Assembly (NCBI GenBank): GCA_964511405.1
Contig: CAZEFK010000207.1
Coordinates: 1 to 12,446 of the forward strand
Length of the DNA: 12,446 bases
Direction: 5' to 3'
Origin: CAZEFK01 sp964511405
GTDB taxonomy: Bacteria > Pseudomonadota > Alphaproteobacteria > Elsterales > Elsteraceae
Shown here one piece after another: positions 1 through 7,087 of the stretch. The notes below the pieces were generated by a model that saw only the letters and a list, made by a program, of their open reading frames with translations, did no database searches and had not been told where the DNA came from. Both the position numbers and the translations under genes were made by a program. How positions within the stretch are numbered: position 1 is the stretch's first letter; each line of letters starts with the position of its first letter.

Positions 1-116
1 AGGGCCACGCCGAACGCCGGGCCCGCCGCATCGATGGCGGCAGGCCGGCCGCGCAACGCCAGCCGGGCGCAGGGCGCCGCCGGCGACAGGACAGCGGGCC
101 GGATGGTCTCAGGCAT
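1..116 (-). CDS. soxG: Sarcosine oxidase gamma subunit, N-terminal part (cut by window edge)
   Basis: The ATG at 114-116 opens a frame that runs off the left edge, giving 38 complete codons starting MPETIRPAVL. The stretch CARLALRGRP followed by a few residues later AFGVAL resembles the N-terminus of SoxG, the small structural subunit of heterotetrameric sarcosine oxidase. The start overlaps the end of soxA by 8 bases. An AAGGA-type ribosome binding site lies inside the last codons of soxA, 8-9 bases upstream. The position directly after soxA is the standard soxBDAG order, and this carries most of the weight. With so few residues the sequence alone would not identify it. Confidence 0.8.
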   Translation of the reverse strand, partial: MPETIRPAVLSPAAPCARLALRGRPAAIDAAGPAFGVA

Positions 117-3090
117 CGAGCCGCTTTCCTTCCGGGTCGTAGAACACCGGCTTGACCACGGTCACCGGCACCAGCCGGTCGAGCAGCGGCACGTAAAGCC
201 GCTCGCCCATCCTGCTGCGGCCGCCCGCCAGCAGCGCCAGCGCGATCGAGCGGCCCAGGGTTTCGCTCCAGTAGGTCGACGTCACATGGCCCAGTGGCCG
301 CGCCGACGACACCGGGTCGGCGACCAGCTGGGCGCCGTCGTCGAGCACCACCGCCCGGTCGTCGGTGTAGAGCCCGACCAGCTGCTTGCGCGTGGGGTCG
401 GCCAGGGCCGGCCGCGCCAGCGAGCGCTTGCCCACGAAATCAGGCTTGGCCTTGCCGATCGCCCAGCCCAGGCCGACATCGTCCGGCGTCACGGTGCCGT
501 CGGTCTCCTGGCCGACGATGATGTAGCCCTTCTCGGCGCGCAGCACATGCATGGCCTCGGTGCCGTAGGGCACCACGCCGTGGGGTGCGCCGGCGTCGGC
601 GATCGTCTCCCAGACCCGCCGCCCGTCGCCGGCCGGCACGTTGACCTCGAAGCCCAGCTCGCCGGTGAAGCTGACCCGGAACAGCCGGGTCTCGACGCCG
701 CAGATCCGGCCCGTCCGCACGCTCATATGCGGCATGGCGGCGGGGTCGAGGTCGATGTCCTCGACCAGCGGCGCCAGCACGCGGCGGGCGTTGGGCCCGT
801 TGAGTGCGATCACCGCCCACTGCTCGGTGACCGAGGTCAGCCAGACGTCGAGGTCGGGCCACTCGGTCTGGCGGTAGTCCTCCATCACCGCCAGCACATG
901 CGCCGCGCCGCCGGTGGTGGTGGTGACATGGAAGCGGTCCGGCGCCAGCCGTCCGACCACGCCGTCGTCCATCACGAAGCCGTCCTCGCGCAGCATCACG
1001 CCGTAGCGGCAGCGGCCCGGCTCCAGCTTGGTCCAGGCGTTGACATACATCCGGTTCATGAACTCGGCGGCGTCAGGGCCGACGACCTCGATCTTGCCCA
1101 GGGTCGAGGCGTCGAACAGCCCGACCGCGCTGCGCGTCGCCTTGCATTCGCGCGCCACGGCACGCGCCATGTCCTCGCCGGTGCGCGGGAAATAGCGGGC
1201 GCGCTGCCAGTTGCCGACTACCTCGAACACGGCGCCGCGGGCCGCCGCCCAGCCATGGATCGGGGTGGTGCGGACGGGATCGAACAGATCGCCGCGCGAA
1301 GCCCCGGCCAGGGCGCCGAAGGTCACGGGCGTGTATGGCATACGGAAGGTGGTGAGGCCGATCTCGGGGATCGGCCTCCCCAGCGATCCCGCGACCACGC
1401 CCAGGGCGTTCAGGTTCGACGTCTTGCCCTGGTCGGTGGCCATGCCGGTGGTGGTGTAGCGCTTGACATGCTCGATGGCGCGGAAGCCCTCGCGGGTCGC
1501 CAGCTTCAGGTCCTTGTCGGTGACGTCATTCTGGAAGTCGACGAAGGCCTTGCCGCCGCGATGGGGTACGGCGCCGACGAAACCGCCCGGCGCGGCGGCG
1601 TCGGCGACCACCGCATAGGCGCGGTCGGCCGCCCGGAACCCTGCCGCCTCGGCGGCCTGGGCGCCGGCGGCATGGCCGTCGGCCAGAACCGCCCCCAACG
1701 CGAACACGCCGTGGCAGGCGCCGGCCGACCGCTCGGCCTGGACCGGGTCGCCGGGCACGAAGGCATTGAGGCCGGGATCGAAGCGCACCTTGCCGCCCGA
1801 CTGCGAATGGAGATGCACGGCGGGGGTCAGCCCGCCGGACATGAGCAGCAGGTCGCACGGCACGGCGTCGAGCCCGCCGACGCCGTTCGCCTCGACGCGC
1901 CCGAGATGGGCGGCCGTGATCCGCAGCCGGCCGGAGGTCCCGACGATCGTGGCGCCCAGCCGCACCGGCAGGCCCGCCGCCCGCGCCCGCGCCGGCAGCG
2001 GGCCATCGGCGCGCTCGCGCAGATCGGCGATGGCGGCGATGCGCACCCCGGCCCGGGCCAGGTCGAGCGCCGCCCGGTAGCCCGCGTCGTGGGCGGTGAA
2101 CAGCACGGCGTTGGCGCCGGGCTTGACGCCATAGCGGTTGACATAGGTGCGCGCGGCGTCGGCCAGCATCACGCCGGGCCGGTCGTTGCCCGGGAACACC
2201 AGCGGCCGCTCATGGGCACCCGCGGCAATCACGACCTGGGTCGCCCGCACCTGCCACAGCCGCTCGCGCGGCAGGCCGGCGGCGGGCTGGGCCAGGTGGT
2301 CGGTGACGCGCTCGACCAGGCCCAGGAAGTTCTGGGCGAAATAGCCGAAGGCGGTGGTCCGGGTCAGCACCGTGACCGTGGGCAGCGCCGCCAGGGCGGC
2401 GCGCACCGACGCCAGCCAGCCGGCCGCCGGCATGCCGTCGATGGTGGCATCGGCATCGTGCAGCAGCGAGCCGCCGGGTTCGGCCTGCTCGTCGCACAGG
2501 ATGACGCGGGCGCCGGCGGATCCCGCGGCCAGCGCGGCGGCCAGGCCGGCCGGCCCGGCCCCGATCACGGCCACATCGCAATGGGCGTAGCGCTGGGTGT
2601 AGCGGTCGGGATCGGGCCCCTCCGGCGCCTTGCCCAGCCCGGCCATGGCCCGGATCCTGGGCTCGTAGAACCGGCGCCAGGCGCCGGCCGGCCACATGAA
2701 GGTCTTGTAGTAGAAGCCGGCCGGGAACAGCGGCGACAAGAGGTCGTTGGCGGCGCCCAGGTCGAAGCGCAGCGACGGCCAGCGGTTCTGGCTCTCGGCG
2801 ATCAGGCCGTCGATCAGCTCGACCTGGGGCGCCGGCAGGTTCGGGGTCAGCCGCATCCGGTCGCGGCCGGCGCCGACCAGGGCGTTGGGCTCCGACGAGC
2901 CGGCGGTCAGGATGCCGCGCGGCCGGTGATACTTGAACGAGCGGCCGACCAGGTGGACGCCGTTGGCCAGCAGGGCCGAGGCCAGGGTATCGCCGGTGAA
3001 GCCCTGGTAGGGCAGGCCGTCGAAGGTGAAGGCCAGCGGCTTGCCTCGGTCGATGCGGCCGCCCTGCCCCAGGCGGAAGGGCTGGGTCAC
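109..3090 (-). CDS. soxA: Sarcosine oxidase alpha subunit
   Basis: The 993-residue product is the large subunit of heterotetrameric sarcosine oxidase, a cytoplasmic enzyme that oxidatively demethylates sarcosine to glycine and can pass the methylene group to tetrahydrofolate. The N-terminus (about residues 15-110) has the 2Fe-2S-like fold part typical of SoxA, including FKYHRPRG and SSEPNALV. A dinucleotide-binding motif VIGAGPAGLAA spans about residues 175-185 and is expected to bind NAD+. The C-terminal third (from about residue 600) is a GcvT-like folate-binding domain with GLFDASTLGKIEVVGPDA and FTGELGFEVNVP. Length matches the family (just under 1000). I chose the GTG start at 3088-3090 because it overlaps the soxD stop (GTGA), has GAGG 7 bases upstream and gives the usual N-terminus. 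An in-frame extension to 3327 would cover nearly all of soxD and is not credible. Confidence 0.96.
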   Translation of the reverse strand: MTQPFRLGQGGRIDRGKPLAFTFDGLPYQGFTGDTLASALLANGVHLVGRSFKYHRPRGILTAGSSEPNALVGAGRDRMRLTPNLPAPQVELIDGLIAESQNRWPSLRFDLGAANDLLSPLFPAGFYYKTFMWPAGAWRRFYEPRIRAMAGLGKAPEGPDPDRYTQRYAHCDVAVIGAGPAGLAAALAAGSAGARVILCDEQAEPGGSLLHDADATIDGMPAAGWLASVRAALAALPTVTVLTRTTAFGYFAQNFLGLVERVTDHLAQPAAGLPRERLWQVRATQVVIAAGAHERPLVFPGNDRPGVMLADAARTYVNRYGVKPGANAVLFTAHDAGYRAALDLARAGVRIAAIADLRERADGPLPARARAAGLPVRLGATIVGTSGRLRITAAHLGRVEANGVGGLDAVPCDLLLMSGGLTPAVHLHSQSGGKVRFDPGLNAFVPGDPVQAERSAGACHGVFALGAVLADGHAAGAQAAEAAGFRAADRAYAVVADAAAPGGFVGAVPHRGGKAFVDFQNDVTDKDLKLATREGFRAIEHVKRYTTTGMATDQGKTSNLNALGVVAGSLGRPIPEIGLTTFRMPYTPVTFGALAGASRGDLFDPVRTTPIHGWAAARGAVFEVVGNWQRARYFPRTGEDMARAVARECKATRSAVGLFDASTLGKIEVVGPDAAEFMNRMYVNAWTKLEPGRCRYGVMLREDGFVMDDGVVGRLAPDRFHVTTTTGGAAHVLAVMEDYRQTEWPDLDVWLTSVTEQWAVIALNGPNARRVLAPLVEDIDLDPAAMPHMSVRTGRICGVETRLFRVSFTGELGFEVNVPAGDGRRVWETIADAGAPHGVVPYGTEAMHVLRAEKGYIIVGQETDGTVTPDDVGLGWAIGKAKPDFVGKRSLARPALADPTRKQLVGLYTDDRAVVLDDGAQLVADPVSSARPLGHVTSTYWSETLGRSIALALLAGGRSRMGERLYVPLLDRLVPVTVVKPVFYDPEGKRLDA

Positions 3091-3350
3091 GGCTTCGCCT
3101 CGCCGATCTTGTAGGTCGACACGAAGCGGTCGGTCACGGTGTGGCGGACGGCGTTGAAGAAGCGGCCGCAGCCATGGGTGTGGCGCCAGCGCTCGGCGTG
3201 CACGCCCTTGGGGTTGGCGCGGTGGTAGAGGAAGCCGGTCCAGGTGGCGTCGTCGGCGCCGGCCGGGTCGCGCACCAGATGGGCCTCCCCGCCATAGCGG
3301 AACTCGATTTCGGGCCGGTCGCCGCAATAGGGGCAGGGGATCAGCAGCAT
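3087..3350 (-). CDS. soxD: Sarcosine oxidase delta subunit
   Basis: This 87-residue protein is SoxD, the small zinc-binding subunit of heterotetrameric sarcosine oxidase. It starts MLLIPCPYCG, with the cysteine pair C6 and C9, and has HTHGCGRFFN around residues 57-66, which supplies the other likely zinc ligands (H59 and C61). RPEIEFRYGGEAHL and the WTGFLYHRANPKG segment are typical of the family, as is the length. The start is coupled to soxB (TGATG, the stop and start sharing one base), and the stop overlaps the soxA GTG. It probably relies on translational coupling, since only a weak GGTGG-like site precedes the ATG. Confidence 0.96.
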   Translation of the reverse strand: MLLIPCPYCGDRPEIEFRYGGEAHLVRDPAGADDATWTGFLYHRANPKGVHAERWRHTHGCGRFFNAVRHTVTDRFVSTYKIGEAKP

Positions 3351-4603
3351 CAGTGCGCCACCGCGGCCGCGGCCGCCTCGTCGATGAGCCGGCCCTCGGC
3401 GAAGCGCTCGAGCCGGAAGGGCGCGGCGATCGGGTGCGGCTCGTCCTTGGCCAGGGTCCAGGCGAAGACGTGGCCCGACCCGGGCGTCGCCTTGAAGCCG
3501 CCGGTGCCCCAGCCGCAATTGACGTAGAGGCCGGGCACCGGGGTCCGGCCGATGATCGGCGAGCGGTCGGGGGTCACGTCGACGATGCCGCCCCAGTTGC
3601 GCAGCATGCGCATGCGCCGGAACATCGGGAACAGCTCGCAGATGGCATCCAGCGTGTGCGTGGCGATGTGCAGCCCGCCGCGCTGGCTGTAGGAGACATA
3701 GGCGTCGGTGCCGGCGCCGATCACCAGCTCGCCCTTGTCGGACTGGCTGATATAGGCGTGGATCGTGTTGGACATGACCACGCAGGGCACGACCGGCTTG
3801 ATCGGTTCCGACACCAGGGCCTGCAGCGGGTAGCTTTCCAGCGGCATGCGCAGCCCGGCCATCGCCATGACCACGCTGGTGTGGCCGGCGGCGACCACGC
3901 CGATCTTCTTGGTCGCGATCGGGCCGCGGCTGGTCTCGACGCCGGCGACGGCGCCCGCGGCGTCGCGCCGGATGCCGGTGACCTCGCTGTTCTGGATGAT
4001 GTCGACGCCGCGGGCGTCGGCGCCGCGGGCATAGCCCCAGGCCACGGCGTCGTGGCGGGCGACGCCGCCGCGCCGCTGCAAGGCCGCGCCCAGGATCGGG
4101 TAGCGCAGGTCGCGGCTGATGTTGAGCGGCGGGCAAACCGCCTTGGCCTCGGCCGGGGTCAGCCACTCGTTGTCGACGCCGTTGGCGCGGTTGGCGTGGA
4201 CGTGGCGCTTGAACACCTGCACGTCGTGCTCGCTGTGGGCCAGCATCATGACCCCGCGCGGCGAGAACATGACGTTGTAGTTGAGCGCCTGCGACAGCCC
4301 TTCCCACAGCTTGAGCGCATGGTCGTAGAGGGCGGCGCTCTCGTCGAACAGATAGTTCGAGCGGATGATGGTGGTGTTGCGGCCGGTGTTGCCGCCGCCC
4401 AGCCAGCCGCGCTCCAGCACCGCGATGTTGGCGAGGCCGTGCTCGGCCGCAAGATAGTAGGCGGTGGCGAGGCCATGGCCGCCGCCGCCGACGATCACCG
4501 CGTCATAGGCTGGTTTGGGCTCGGGGTCGCGCCACTGGCGGGTCCAGGCTTGATGCCCGCCGATGGCATTGCGCAGCAGGGCCCAGGCGGAAAACCTCGT
4601 CAT
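3350..4603 (-). CDS. soxB: Sarcosine oxidase beta subunit
   Basis: The 417-residue product is SoxB, the FAD- and FMN-carrying catalytic subunit of heterotetrameric sarcosine oxidase (DAO family of flavin oxidases). The FAD-binding Rossmann motif VIVGGGGHGLATAYYLA is at about residues 37-53, followed by E64 at the end of the second strand and GNTGRNTTIIRSNYL. H184 in GGVARHDAVAWG lies where, from memory of the family, the histidine that links FMN covalently is found; I cannot align it here. The C-terminus has the usual DVTPDRSPIIGRTPVPGLYVNCGWGTGGFKATPGSG, written here in parts: DVTPDRSPIIG, then GWGTGGFKATPGSG. I chose the ATG at 4601-4603 because MTRFSAWALLRNAIGGH is the standard SoxB opening and gives the family length. 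The frame stays open upstream to 4840, but that stretch is low-complexity and crosses the neighbouring gene. It heads the soxBDAG operon. Confidence 0.96.
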   Translation of the reverse strand: MTRFSAWALLRNAIGGHQAWTRQWRDPEPKPAYDAVIVGGGGHGLATAYYLAAEHGLANIAVLERGWLGGGNTGRNTTIIRSNYLFDESAALYDHALKLWEGLSQALNYNVMFSPRGVMMLAHSEHDVQVFKRHVHANRANGVDNEWLTPAEAKAVCPPLNISRDLRYPILGAALQRRGGVARHDAVAWGYARGADARGVDIIQNSEVTGIRRDAAGAVAGVETSRGPIATKKIGVVAAGHTSVVMAMAGLRMPLESYPLQALVSEPIKPVVPCVVMSNTIHAYISQSDKGELVIGAGTDAYVSYSQRGGLHIATHTLDAICELFPMFRRMRMLRNWGGIVDVTPDRSPIIGRTPVPGLYVNCGWGTGGFKATPGSGHVFAWTLAKDEPHPIAAPFRLERFAEGRLIDEAAAAAVAH

Positions 4604-4675
4604 GTCGCAATTGTTCCGAAAGCCCTTCGCCTGGGCAAGAAGAGCCGCGGCGAAACTGCGGAAGAAATGCGACAT
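4602..4675. promoter_or_regulatory. Imperfect inverted repeat in the soxB leader
   Basis: The plus strand at 4602-4620 (ATGTCGCAATTGTTCCGAA) and the minus strand at 4675-4657 (ATGTCGCATTTCTTCCGCA) match at 16 of 19 positions, with the first 8 identical. The arms are 36 bases apart. The inner arm includes the soxB start codon and the bases just upstream. It may be a pair of oppositely oriented binding sites for a sarcosine or betaine catabolism regulator, or an mRNA stem that hides the soxB start. The match is direct observation; the function is inference. Confidence 0.5.
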
Positions 4676-4681
4676 CCCGGA

Positions 4682-4695
4682 CGATCGGCCGATCG
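4682..4695. repeat. Perfect 14-base palindrome
   Basis: CGATCGGCCGATCG reads the same on both strands. It abuts and slightly overlaps the foot of the larger hairpin at 4694-4725, and lies between that hairpin and the outer arm of the soxB leader repeat. Palindromes of this base content arise easily in GC-rich DNA, so the role is unknown. Confidence 0.4.
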
Positions 4696-4725
4696 GCGGC
4701 GCCGGCGCTGCAGCCGGCGCCGCCG
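4694..4725 (-). terminator. Strong GC hairpin after the solute-binding protein gene
   Basis: Two perfect 13-base arms (CGGCGGCGCCGGC and GCCGGCGCCGCCG) surround a 6-base loop, GCTGCA. The hairpin begins 6 bases after the stop codon of the binding-protein gene. No T-run follows directly on the minus strand, so it is not a textbook intrinsic terminator. It may end or attenuate transcription, stabilise the 3' end of the upstream message, or separate that gene from soxBDAG. Confidence 0.55.
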
Positions 4726-4731
4726 CAGCGG

Positions 4732-5493
4732 TCAGAGATGCTCGAAATAGCTCTCCACGGTCTTGGCTACGTCGACCTTGGCCAGGCCGGCATTGAAGTC
4801 GCGGATCAGCGCCCGGCCGGCGTCGTCGTCGGTGGTGCACAGGAAGAGCTGCTTGTCTTCGAGCGGCTTGGCGGCGAAGCGGATCTGCCCGGCATAGGGC
4901 TTCAGCGTGGCATCGGTCTTCATCAGGTATTCGAGCACGTAGCGGTCGACCACGGCACCGTCGAGGCGCGCCAGGGCCAGCTTGCGCAGGTTCAGCACGT
5001 CGGAGGCGGCCTGGTCGGTCTTGATCCGGCCGTCCTTGGCCCGGGCATCGAAGTCCTCAGTATTGGCATAGCCCTGGACGACGCCGATGGTCTTGCCCGA
5101 GAGGTCGTCGAGGCTGCTCCAGGCCACCGGCTTGGCGGCCAGCTCGGCGATCCCGAGCGGCCCGTTGCCCAGCGACTGCGACGCGATCAGGCCCGGCCGC
5201 TGCTTGCAGTGATAGCCCGGAAAGAATGCCTGCACGCCGTCGTCATGGGCGGCCGTGGCATCGACCGCCCGCTTCCAGGGCAGGAACTGCAGATGCGCCT
5301 GGTATCCGGCGGCCGTGAACGCCGCCTTCAGCACGGCCGATGTGGCGCCTTCCTCCGGCAACTGGGCGCTGACATAGGGCGGCCAGTCCAGCGTGGCAAT
5401 TTCGACCTTGCGCGCCTGCGCCTGCGCACCGTCGGTCAGCAGCAGGGATAGCCCAACAACGCCCAAGACAGTCGAAAGTCCGAATCGACTCAT
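4732..5493 (-). CDS. Periplasmic solute-binding protein, family 3 type, no permease nearby
   Basis: The 253-residue product looks like a secreted family 3 (amino-acid type) solute-binding protein. Residues 1-25 form a signal peptide: MSRF, a hydrophobic core GLSTVLGVVGLSLLL, then a likely cleavage after AQA. The mature part begins KVEIATLDWPPYVS, typical of the first strand and ligand loop of this family. LSGKTIGVVQGYANTEDFD and LARLDGAVVDRYVLEYL match the second lobe and the crossover between lobes. The length fits. No permease or ATPase of the matching amino-acid type is visible, so the protein may feed a distant transporter or act as a sensor. The ATG at 5491-5493 is preceded by GGAG at a good distance; a TTG at 5506-5508 is possible but lies on that site. 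The ligand is unknown; location suggests a methylated amine or betaine-related compound, which is only inference. Confidence 0.85.
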   Translation of the reverse strand: MSRFGLSTVLGVVGLSLLLTDGAQAQARKVEIATLDWPPYVSAQLPEEGATSAVLKAAFTAAGYQAHLQFLPWKRAVDATAAHDDGVQAFFPGYHCKQRPGLIASQSLGNGPLGIAELAAKPVAWSSLDDLSGKTIGVVQGYANTEDFDARAKDGRIKTDQAASDVLNLRKLALARLDGAVVDRYVLEYLMKTDATLKPYAGQIRFAAKPLEDKQLFLCTTDDDAGRALIRDFNAGLAKVDVAKTVESYFEHL

Positions 5494-5580
5494 CACTCGG
5501 AACTCCAAGTAATTTTTCTATGTGACATTTAATTACAAGAAATGCTAATGAAGGCTTAACTGGCGATTATCTGGCGTTTC
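5494..5580 (-). promoter_or_regulatory. AT-rich gap before the solute-binding protein gene
   Basis: These 87 bases are far more AT-rich than their surroundings (for example around 5508-5555), as expected of a promoter region. That suggests the binding protein has its own promoter in addition to any read-through from betC. On the plus strand CTGGCG occurs twice, at 5560-5565 and 5571-5576, a direct repeat with an 11-base period, about one helical turn. I find no confident -35/-10 pair. GGAG at the downstream end is the ribosome binding site. Confidence 0.4.
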
Positions 5581-7080
5581 TCAAGCGCGCTGCCCGGACT
5601 CGACTCGATTCAGGTCCATGTGGTTGCGCATGAACCGGTCCGAGGCCGGTTGGACCGGCTGGTAGTCCCAGGGACTGTATGTGCCCTGCCGCAGCGCCTC
5701 ATAGACCAGGTGCCGCCGCGCCTGGCTGGCGCGGACCGCCTGATCGAACGCCGCGAGGTCCCAACGCCCGTCCATCTCCATCGCCAGCCCGCCAAGGGCG
5801 GCGGCGTAGCCGGGATCGCCGGCCAGATTGGTGCGCTCCTGGGGATCGCGGTCCAGGTCGAACAGTTGCGGCGGATCGGTCCGGCAGCGGATCAGCTTGA
5901 GGGCGCCGGCGCGCAGTGCGACCATCGGCGCTTCCGTGCCTTCGGCCGCATATTCCATCGGCACCGGGCCGCGGGCCGCGCCTGATGCGACCGGCAGCAG
6001 GCTGGTGCCGTCGACCCACGGCCGGACCCGGTCGGGGTCGAGGCCGGCCAGGTCAGCCAGGGTCGGCGCGACATCGAGCAGCGACACCGGCTGGTCGACC
6101 CGGCCCGGCGCCAGACCGGGCGCTGCGATCATCAGCGGGATCCGCGCCGAGCCTTCGCGGAACGACATCTTGAACCACAGCCCTCGCTCGCCCAGCATGT
6201 CGCCATGGTCGGACAGGAACAGGACCGCGGTGGTCCCGGCCATCCCGGTCGCCTCGAGAACGCCCAGCAGCTCGCCGATCCGCTCGTCGACATAGGTCAG
6301 GTTGGCGAAATAGGCCTGGCGCGCGCGCCTGACCTGGTCGGGGCGGGGGGTCCAATCGACATGGTCCGAGGCCCGCATCAGCCGCTGCGAATGCGGGTCC
6401 TGCTCGGCGAACGGGATCGGCCCGACCGTGGGATCGAGGGCCGGGCAGTCCCGGTAGAGGTCGAAGTAGCGCGGGCGCGCGACATAGGGGTCGTGCGGGT
6501 GCGTGAAGCTGACGGTCAGGCACCAAGGCCGCTGGTCCCGGCCGCGGGCGAGATCGTAGAGCTTGCGGGTCGCGTGATAGGCGACCTCGTCGTCGAACTC
6601 GAGCTGGTTGGTGATGGCCGCGGTGCCGGCTTCGGTGACCGATCCCAGATTGTGGTACCACCAGTCGACCCGCTCGCCCGGATGCGCATAATCAGGCGTC
6701 CAGCCGAAGTCGGCGGGATAGATGTCGGTGGTCAGGCGCTCCTCGAACCCGTGCAGCTGATCGGGGCCGACGAAGTGCATCTTGCCCGCCAGGCACGTCT
6801 GGTAGCCGGCGCGCCGGAGATGGTGGGCATAAGTCGGGATGTCGGCGGCGAACTCGGCGGCATTGTCATAGACGCGGCTGCGCGACGGCAGCTGGCCCGA
6901 CATCAGGGCGGCCCGCGCCGGCACGCAAAGCGGGCTCGCCGTGTAGGCGGCGGCGAACCGCGCCGAGCGCTCGGCCAGCGCCGCCAGATGGGGCGTGTGC
7001 AGGAACGGTGCCGGCCCGTCGGGAAACAGCGTGCCGGCGGCCTGGTCCGCCATCAGGACCAGGATGTTCGGACGGGCCAT
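5581..7080 (-). CDS. betC: Choline sulfatase
   Basis: The 499-residue product is BetC, which hydrolyses choline-O-sulfate to choline and sulfate in the cytoplasm, letting the ester serve as carbon, sulfur or osmoprotectant source. It begins RPNILVLMADQ, with metal ligand D12. C52 in SPLCVPAR is the CxPxR sulfatase signature cysteine that becomes formylglycine. GKMHF (K100, H102) and SFTHPHDPY (H194, H196) are expected active-site residues, and FLSDHGDMLGERG supplies D291 and H292. The C-terminus, with RASQARRHLVYEAL and SPWDYQP, fits the BetC-specific C-terminal domain and separates it from generic sulfatases. No signal peptide is seen, as expected. The ATG at 7078-7080 is 7 bases after the choX stop, so choX and betC are probably one transcript. 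A separate formylglycine-generating enzyme is not in the window. Confidence 0.95.
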   Translation of the reverse strand: MARPNILVLMADQAAGTLFPDGPAPFLHTPHLAALAERSARFAAAYTASPLCVPARAALMSGQLPSRSRVYDNAAEFAADIPTYAHHLRRAGYQTCLAGKMHFVGPDQLHGFEERLTTDIYPADFGWTPDYAHPGERVDWWYHNLGSVTEAGTAAITNQLEFDDEVAYHATRKLYDLARGRDQRPWCLTVSFTHPHDPYVARPRYFDLYRDCPALDPTVGPIPFAEQDPHSQRLMRASDHVDWTPRPDQVRRARQAYFANLTYVDERIGELLGVLEATGMAGTTAVLFLSDHGDMLGERGLWFKMSFREGSARIPLMIAAPGLAPGRVDQPVSLLDVAPTLADLAGLDPDRVRPWVDGTSLLPVASGAARGPVPMEYAAEGTEAPMVALRAGALKLIRCRTDPPQLFDLDRDPQERTNLAGDPGYAAALGGLAMEMDGRWDLAAFDQAVRASQARRHLVYEALRQGTYSPWDYQPVQPASDRFMRNHMDLNRVESGQRA

Positions 7081-7087
7081 CCGGCGC

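Noticed and set aside
34..3114. Very long open frame on the plus strand opposite soxA, about 1026 codons
   Set aside because: It mirrors the high third-position GC of soxA, which removes stop codons from the opposite strand. The product is rich in R, G, A, H and Q with no domain pattern, while the minus strand has clear SoxA motifs.
3353..4750. Long open frame on the plus strand opposite soxB
   Set aside because: It is the same GC-driven shadow. The composition is low-complexity, and it overlaps soxB along its full length.
4563..4796. Small plus-strand frame starting near the soxB leader, with MSQLFRKPF inside it
   Set aside because: Its start is one arm of the soxB inverted repeat, and the rest is alanine/arginine-rich and overlaps the binding-protein gene. 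The coding look comes from the repeat.
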